DNA from: Bacilli bacterium
GTDB taxonomy: Bacteria > Bacillota_I > Bacilli_A > ML615J-28 > CAG-313
DNA length: 64,000 bases
Assembly (NCBI GenBank): GCA_017411715.1
Contig: JAFQPO010000009.1
Location: 1 to 64,000 of the forward strand
Reading direction: 5' to 3'
The notes under the pieces: model-generated
Seen by the model: only the letters and a program-made list of their open reading frames with translations
What the model was told of the DNA's origin: nothing
Databases searched by the model: none
Program-made: the position numbers and the translations under genes
Shown here: positions 59,644 to 64,000 of the stretch, one piece after another
Layout of the letters: each line of letters begins with the position of its first letter
Position numbering within the stretch: position 1 is the stretch's first letter

Positions 59644-62081
59644 TATTTACCGCCTTTTGCTTTATATCTTTTAATTCTTAAAGCATTCATAATTGCTATT
59701 AATGTTACACCAACATCTGAGAAGATTGCTAGCCAAATATCAATTGGTACACCCGCAAGTGATAATACTAAAACAACAAATTTAATTGTTAAAGCGATAA
59801 AGATATTTTGAAAAACTAAATTTCTTGTTTTCTTAGCAATATCAATTGCTTCAGACACTTTTGATAAGTTATCGCTCATAATTACGATATCCGCAATTGC
59901 GATACTACCTTCACTACCATTTGTTCCCATTGCGATACCAACATCAGCACTACTAATTACTGGTGCATCATTGATACCATCACCAATATAAATTGTGTGT
60001 GCTTGTTTATTTTTTGATCCTTCTTTAATTTCAGCTAATAAATCGACTTTATCTTCTGGTAATAGTTCAGAGTATACCGCATCAATACCAACACTACGTG
60101 CAACACTTTGAGCAATACCTTTACTATCACCTGTTAAAATAACTGTTTTTGAAACACCATTTTTACGAAGATTTTTAATAGTATTTTTAGCATCTGGTCT
60201 AATTTTATCACCAATTACAATATAACCCAAATAGCTATCATCTTTTAAAACATATAGCGTTAAGCCTTCTTCTAGATGTTCTTCCATATCAATGTTTGCT
60301 TCTTTTAAGAATCTATAGTTACATACAACAACTTTAGAACCATTAATATATGCTCTAACACCTTTACCTTTTACTTCAATAAATTCTTCAATAATATCCG
60401 GGAAGATATTATTAACACCATATGCTTCAACAATACTACGACCAATTGGGTGTGTAGAATTGTATTCTACATATGCCGCAAGTGATAATATTTCTTTTTC
60501 TTTTACTCCTTCAGCTGGATTAATTTTAATTACTCCAAATTCACCCATTGTAAGAGTTCCTGTTTTATCGAATACAACATTTTCAACATTGTTTAATGCT
60601 TCTAAATAGTTAGAACCTTTGATTAAAATACCATTTTTACCAGCTACACCGATTGCGCCAAAGTATGTTAGTGGTATTGAAATAACCAGTGCACACGGGC
60701 AAGATATTACTAAGAATACCATCGCTGAATATATAGAACCACTTCCACCAAAGAATAATTCAGCAAGTGGTGTTGGATCATTAAAGAAAAATTGTTTAAC
60801 AAATGGTGATACCACTGCGAATAATACCGCTACAATTACAACAAATGGTGTGTAGATTTGTGAAAATTTAGTAATAAATTTTTCTGTTTTTGCTTTTGAA
60901 GCACTAGCATTTTCAACTAAATCTAAAATTCTTGTCATTGTTGAATTATTATAATTCTTTGTAACTTTAATTTCTAAAACATTACCTAAATTAATACTAC
61001 CTGATAATACTTCATCCCCAGGTTTAACATATTGTTGTTTTGCTTCACCCGTTAAAGCTTTTGTATCTAAATATGATTTACCTTCAATAACTCTACCATC
61101 AAGAGGAATTAATTCACCATTTCTTACAATAATGATATCATTAGGTACAATTGTTTCAACATCAACTTCAACTTCTTCCATACCAACTTTAAGTCTTGCA
61201 TTCATCGCATCAAATGAAAGTAATTCAGAAATTGATTTACGTGAATAATTGACAGCTTTTTCTTGTAAGAATTCACCAATTTCATATAACATCACAACCG
61301 CAACTGCTTCAATAAAGTGTGCTGTAATAATAGCACCAATACTAGCAACTGCCATTAAAAAATTTTCATCTAGTACTTGACCTTTAATTAAGTTTTTAGC
61401 AAATTGGAATAATACTTTTCTTCCCATTAATAAATATGCGCATAAAAGGAGGATTAAAGTTGCGATATTAGGAATTTCTTCACTAAACCCAATAAAAGCT
61501 TCCCATGTTCCTACAACAATACCATGAACAATTAATGCCGCAACAAAGAAGATTAAACCAATTGTAAAAATTAATAAATCTTTTGTACTTGTTTTAAATG
61601 TTTCTTCACGGTTTACTCTACGGCGTTCTTCAATATCCATTACTTCAACTCGTGGATCAACCATATCGACAATCTTTTTAACTTCTTGATTTATATTCTT
61701 AAATAGTCTTTCATTTTGTGTTTCAATAATAAAACGTTCAGTCGAAAAATCAACAATGATTTTATCGCATTTAAATTCTTTTTTAGCAAGAGTTTCTATT
61801 CTTTTAGCACAATGTCCACAATCAAGTCCTTTTAGTTTTAATACTTTACGATAGTTTTGGACGTTTTCAATTTCTGTAAGTTCAATCTTTGGATCGTGTT
61901 TTTTTAATATTTCTAACACTTGTTCCATATTAATTTCATCATGATACTCAATATATAATAATTCATTAGCAATATCTAGTTTATAATTTTTTATACATTC
62001 ACATTTACTAAGATCTTCATTTATTCTTTTAGTTCTTTTCTTAAATGTGAAATTATCTATTTTATAACATTTATTAGCCAT
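59643..62081 (-). CDS. Zinc/cadmium/lead-type P1B ATPase
   Basis: 812 residues. A poorly conserved N-terminal domain (residues 1-70) without CxxC is followed by an HMA domain with GLDCGHCAKR (about 85). The membrane motif is SCPCALVISIPL (about 458), phosphorylation site DKTGTLTMGE (about 503) and hinge GDGINDAPVI (about 698), with eight expected TM helices. The short spacing CPC followed by TM Lys/Asp residues and the DVGVTLIAIMNALR end fit the ZntA/CadA branch rather than copper pumps. Preceded by a CzrA-type regulator and coupled to rimM. Confidence 0.92.
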   Translation of the reverse strand: MANKCYKIDNFTFKKRTKRINEDLSKCECIKNYKLDIANELLYIEYHDEINMEQVLEILKKHDPKIELTEIENVQNYRKVLKLKGLDCGHCAKRIETLAKKEFKCDKIIVDFSTERFIIETQNERLFKNINQEVKKIVDMVDPRVEVMDIEERRRVNREETFKTSTKDLLIFTIGLIFFVAALIVHGIVVGTWEAFIGFSEEIPNIATLILLLCAYLLMGRKVLFQFAKNLIKGQVLDENFLMAVASIGAIITAHFIEAVAVVMLYEIGEFLQEKAVNYSRKSISELLSFDAMNARLKVGMEEVEVDVETIVPNDIIIVRNGELIPLDGRVIEGKSYLDTKALTGEAKQQYVKPGDEVLSGSINLGNVLEIKVTKNYNNSTMTRILDLVENASASKAKTEKFITKFSQIYTPFVVIVAVLFAVVSPFVKQFFFNDPTPLAELFFGGSGSIYSAMVFLVISCPCALVISIPLTYFGAIGVAGKNGILIKGSNYLEALNNVENVVFDKTGTLTMGEFGVIKINPAEGVKEKEILSLAAYVEYNSTHPIGRSIVEAYGVNNIFPDIIEEFIEVKGKGVRAYINGSKVVVCNYRFLKEANIDMEEHLEEGLTLYVLKDDSYLGYIVIGDKIRPDAKNTIKNLRKNGVSKTVILTGDSKGIAQSVARSVGIDAVYSELLPEDKVDLLAEIKEGSKNKQAHTIYIGDGINDAPVISSADVGIAMGTNGSEGSIAIADIVIMSDNLSKVSEAIDIAKKTRNLVFQNIFIALTIKFVVLVLSLAGVPIDIWLAIFSDVGVTLIAIMNALRIKRYKAKGGK

Positions 62082-62090
62082 AATTCACCT

Positions 62091-62375
62091 CTAATGTTTA
62101 ATATGTTCTAAAGCTGTTTCAATTAAAATAAAAACATGCTCATCATCTAAACTATATATAACTTGTTTACCATCTCTTCTTGATTTAACAATTAACATAT
62201 CTCTTAAGGTTTTTAATTGATGTGAAACAAGAGATTGTGAAATTCCTAATCCTTTTGCGATTTGAGTAACATTAGCATCTCCATTTTTTAAAAAGTAAAC
62301 AATTGATAGCCTTGTCTCATCGCCTAGTACTGAAAACATATTTGAAAGTTTTATTATTTGATGTTCTCTTTCCAT
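62091..62375 (-). CDS. ArsR-family zinc sensor of CzrA/SmtB type
   Basis: 94 residues with the winged helix (TQIAKGLGISQSLVSHQLKTLRDM) and the alpha-5 metal site fully present: the Asp-x-His pair in SLDDEHV and the His-x-x-His pair near the C-terminus (EHIKH) match the spacing of the four CzrA ligands (D84, H86, H97, H100 in S. aureus numbering). Apo-repressor should release DNA on zinc binding. RBS AGAGGTGA. First gene of the operon that continues into the P-type ATPase, rimM, trmD and a lipoprotein. Two TGAAT-N4-ATTCA palindromes lie at the promoter. Confidence 0.93.
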   Translation of the reverse strand: MEREHQIIKLSNMFSVLGDETRLSIVYFLKNGDANVTQIAKGLGISQSLVSHQLKTLRDMLIVKSRRDGKQVIYSLDDEHVFILIETALEHIKH

Positions 62376-62421
62376 ACTTCACCTCTATAAAATATATGTA
62401 TTATACTTCATAAAATACATT

Positions 62422-62451
62422 TGAATTTTCATTCATTTGAATAACTATTCA
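62422..62451. promoter_or_regulatory. Tandem ArsR-type operators
   Basis: Two 14-bp palindromes, TGAATTTTCATTCA (62422-62435) and TGAATAACTATTCA (62438-62451), centres 16 bases apart. The pattern TGAAT-N4-ATTCA is the core of CzrA/SmtB-class operators, and they lie on and just after the transcription start. Confidence 0.8.
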
Positions 62452-62452
62452 T

Positions 62453-62480
62453 ATTATACTCATTTTTTTATATATGTCAA
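62453..62480 (-). promoter_or_regulatory. Sigma-A promoter of the metal operon
   Basis: TTGACA (62475-62480), 16 bases, TATAAT (62453-62458), one base upstream of operator 62438-62451 on the minus strand. Confidence 0.78.
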
Positions 62481-62482
62481 GT

Positions 62483-62515
62483 AAAAAACAACCCTGATAG
62501 ATATCAAAGTTGTTT
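62483..62515 (-). terminator. Intrinsic terminator after the AMP-forming ligase gene
   Basis: Minus strand AAACAACTTTGATA / TATCAGGGTTGTTT stem (two G-U pairs) with a TTTTTT tail. The stem contains the TGA stop codon. Confidence 0.7.
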
Positions 62516-63781
62516 GCTTTTAATTATCTTATTATAATCTGCTTTTGTTTGATGTTTAATATCAACTGGTATTTTCTTAAACTTAAGATAACAATAATCT
62601 TTTAGCTGATCTTTAATTGAACCAGAATACGCAACATAAATAACATTATTATATGAAAATGTAAATATGTTTTCACAATTATTTTCTTCAAGTAACTTAT
62701 TATCAGTTATGTAATTATAGAAGTTTTTTTCTAAACAAGAATACTTTTTTCTCCCATATACATATATTTTGTTATTTTCTACTTTACCTATATCACCAGT
62801 ATAATGGGTATGTTCTTTAGTTAAGACAAAATCTCCCTGGATAATAATTTCTCCAACACCCTCTTCATTAGGACTATCAATTGAAACATTTACACCTTCA
62901 ATAATACTAAAAGAAAAAATATCTTTTAAATATTCATTTAAAGTGGTTTGACCAATTAAAACACCTTCACTTGCGCCATAAACATATGTGAATGTTGCAG
63001 CAGGAAAAATAGTTTTTAAATGTTTTGCTTCTTTTCGATAAAGGATGGCTCCACCAATATAAATGTTTTTAATATTTGAAATAGAGCTTTTAACTGTCAA
63101 TAGTTTTTTAAGTGGAGCTTGAATAGTATCAATTTTATATTTATCAATTAACGTTTGTGATACTTTTTTATCAATAACTACTGTAATACCACTAAATAAT
63201 GAAAATAAAACATATATCGGTAACATACATAAATTAATACAATCATTCCTAAATTTAACATTTTGGGAAATAACCTTTATTTGATTAGACAAATCATTAT
63301 ATGATCTTTCAATCATCTTAGGCATTCTTGTTGTACCAGATGTAAATGTTGTAAGAATTATATCATTTAAAGAATAGTTTAAATCAACATCACTTGGAGT
63401 ATAACTTTGATAGTCTTTGACATTAAGTAGTTCAATATTTTTAAAACGTTTAGAAAAAAGTTTTGATAATGGTGTTACTAAAACCATTTTTGGCTTTGAC
63501 TGCTTAATCATTTGGTCTAATTTTTCTTGATCTTTAAATGAATCAATAACAACTATATTTAGTTTATACATCATACTTGCTAGTAGCACCATATAAAATT
63601 TATATGATAATGGAATAAATAATACTACTTTATCATGTTCTTTAAGACCTTTTGATTTAAATAAAGTCATCATTTTTTTGATATCATCTAGTAATGTTTG
63701 ATAAGAATAAATTTTATTGTTATGAATGATAGATGGTTTTGTTTTATTTTGATTACAAACTTCAATAAATTTACTAATCAT
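62504..63781 (-). CDS. Short AMP-forming acyl/aryl ligase-like enzyme (ANL superfamily)
   Basis: 425 residues from ATG 63781, which overlaps the upstream stop (ATGATTAG) and is preceded by GTGAGAAA. ANL motifs: phosphate loop TTFTSGTTRMPK (about 143), YVYGASEG (A5), YTGDIGKVENNKIYVYGRKK (A7-A8), and a C-terminal TKADYNKI that could supply the A10 catalytic lysine. It is about 80-100 residues shorter than most acyl-CoA synthetases. No signal or TM. Ends in TGA. Pairs with a DUF3419 protein, so lipid or amino-acid-derived lipid modification is one idea; the substrate is not determined. Confidence 0.83.
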   Translation of the reverse strand: MISKFIEVCNQNKTKPSIIHNNKIYSYQTLLDDIKKMMTLFKSKGLKEHDKVVLFIPLSYKFYMVLLASMMYKLNIVVIDSFKDQEKLDQMIKQSKPKMVLVTPLSKLFSKRFKNIELLNVKDYQSYTPSDVDLNYSLNDIILTTFTSGTTRMPKMIERSYNDLSNQIKVISQNVKFRNDCINLCMLPIYVLFSLFSGITVVIDKKVSQTLIDKYKIDTIQAPLKKLLTVKSSISNIKNIYIGGAILYRKEAKHLKTIFPAATFTYVYGASEGVLIGQTTLNEYLKDIFSFSIIEGVNVSIDSPNEEGVGEIIIQGDFVLTKEHTHYTGDIGKVENNKIYVYGRKKYSCLEKNFYNYITDNKLLEENNCENIFTFSYNNVIYVAYSGSIKDQLKDYCYLKFKKIPVDIKHQTKADYNKIIKSKQL

Positions 63782-64000
63782 TTTTCTCACACTCATATAA
63801 TAAAATATTTTTATAATATAAAGCTCTATCAAACTCGTTTGATATTTTTAAATCCTTTAGAGTTTTAGTAAACTTTCTAGTATTCATCATATTCCAAAAA
63901 AGTACTCGACCACCATTATTTAATTTATTTGTTATTAATGATTCATAATATTCCATTTTTTCATTAGGCATATATTCAAAAATATCAGATAAATTCATAT
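63774..64000 (-). CDS. BtaA-like DUF3419 protein (partial, only the C-terminus in the window)
   Basis: Only the last about 75 codons are inside the window. The visible part begins YMNLSDIFEYMPNEKMEYY, the family pattern (NLSDIFEYM) seen near the end of BtaA-type 3-amino-3-carboxypropyl transferases of DUF3419, followed by NNGGRVLFWNMMNTRKF, the last strand of the SAM-binding fold. BtaA moves the aminocarboxypropyl group of SAM to diacylglycerol to make betaine-lipid headgroups. The stop overlaps the ligase start, so they are co-translated. Identification rests on a short fragment. Confidence 0.62.
   Translation of the reverse strand, partial: MNLSDIFEYMPNEKMEYYESLITNKLNNGGRVLFWNMMNTRKFTKTLKDLKISNEFDRALYYKNILLYECEKND

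Noticed and set aside
1-64000. Possible Mollicutes code (TGA as Trp)
   Set aside because: Several genes end in TGA with the next gene overlapping or starting there, and Trp is encoded by TGG throughout.

Overview
The window is a low-GC, almost gap-free chromosome segment with strong Gram-positive ribosome-binding sites and housekeeping genes of the Bacilli type (cvfB, rplS, rimM-trmD, tyrS, murC, dapF, pepF, thiT under a TPP riboswitch). TGA is used as a stop codon (for example at 43206-43208, 48229-48231 and 62504-62506), so the code is the standard bacterial one and not the Mycoplasma/Spiroplasma code. murC and dapF indicate a meso-diaminopimelate cell wall. Surface proteins carrying InlB-type beta-grasp repeats and BspA-type leucine-rich repeats fit an uncultured, host- or gut-associated member of the Bacilli/Erysipelotrichia; the placement is inference only.

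Layout. 1-5121: a truncated sugar-binding lipoprotein, a twin-GNAT acetyltransferase and a 1140-residue secreted surface protein with its own operator-flanked promoter. 5293-27095: one long minus-strand operon (GH20, giant binding protein, two permeases, beta-propeller protein, YIP1 protein, DUF5696 protein, two more permeases, DUF624 protein, phosphodiester glycosidase, NagZ-NagB fusion) read from one strong promoter at about 27150-27181 and closed by a terminator at 5248-5287. 27275-31842: an M19 dipeptidase, a tiny membrane peptide and two GHL10 glycosidases. 31967-37348: a beta-lactamase-like hydrolase, a GNAT protein, a PIG-L deacetylase and a third GHL10 glycosidase. Together 5293-37348 reads as a 32-kb amino-sugar-glycan (probably peptidoglycan- or cell-wall-like) capture and degradation locus: surface enzymes cut the glycan, a membrane-tethered binding protein and four permeases import fragments, and cytoplasmic GH20, NagZ-NagB, GHL10 and dipeptidase finish the job. 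No ABC ATPase, NagA deacetylase, sugar kinase or MurQ is present in the window.

37424-43209: cysE, cysK-like, tyrS, a LacI-family repressor, murC and a HAD hydrolase. 43206-48573: a BspA-like leucine-rich lipoprotein, a large InlB-repeat lipoprotein and an SdpI-like membrane protein. 48640-49772: thiT with TPP riboswitch, and rplS. 49936-53426 is the only plus-strand block: cvfB and a fused ABC ATPase-permease. 53455-57826: dapF, pepF and a CxxC-plus-LRR lipoprotein. 57949-62375: an operon of a CzrA-type metal sensor, a zinc/cadmium-type P-type ATPase, rimM, trmD and a rhodanese-fold lipoprotein that lacks the catalytic cysteine; tandem palindromic operators lie at its promoter. 62504-64000: an AMP-forming ligase and the C-terminal end of a BtaA-like DUF3419 protein cut by the window edge.

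The least ordinary items are the NagZ-NagB fusion with its four-permease operon, a recurring Cys-small-TM-basic C-terminal tail on four secreted proteins, a helical domain shared by two surface proteins and inserted inside an InlB repeat in one of them, and the coupling of rimM-trmD to a metal-responsive promoter. No tRNA, rRNA, CRISPR array, insertion sequence or phage gene was seen, and no stretch longer than 300 bases lacks a gene.
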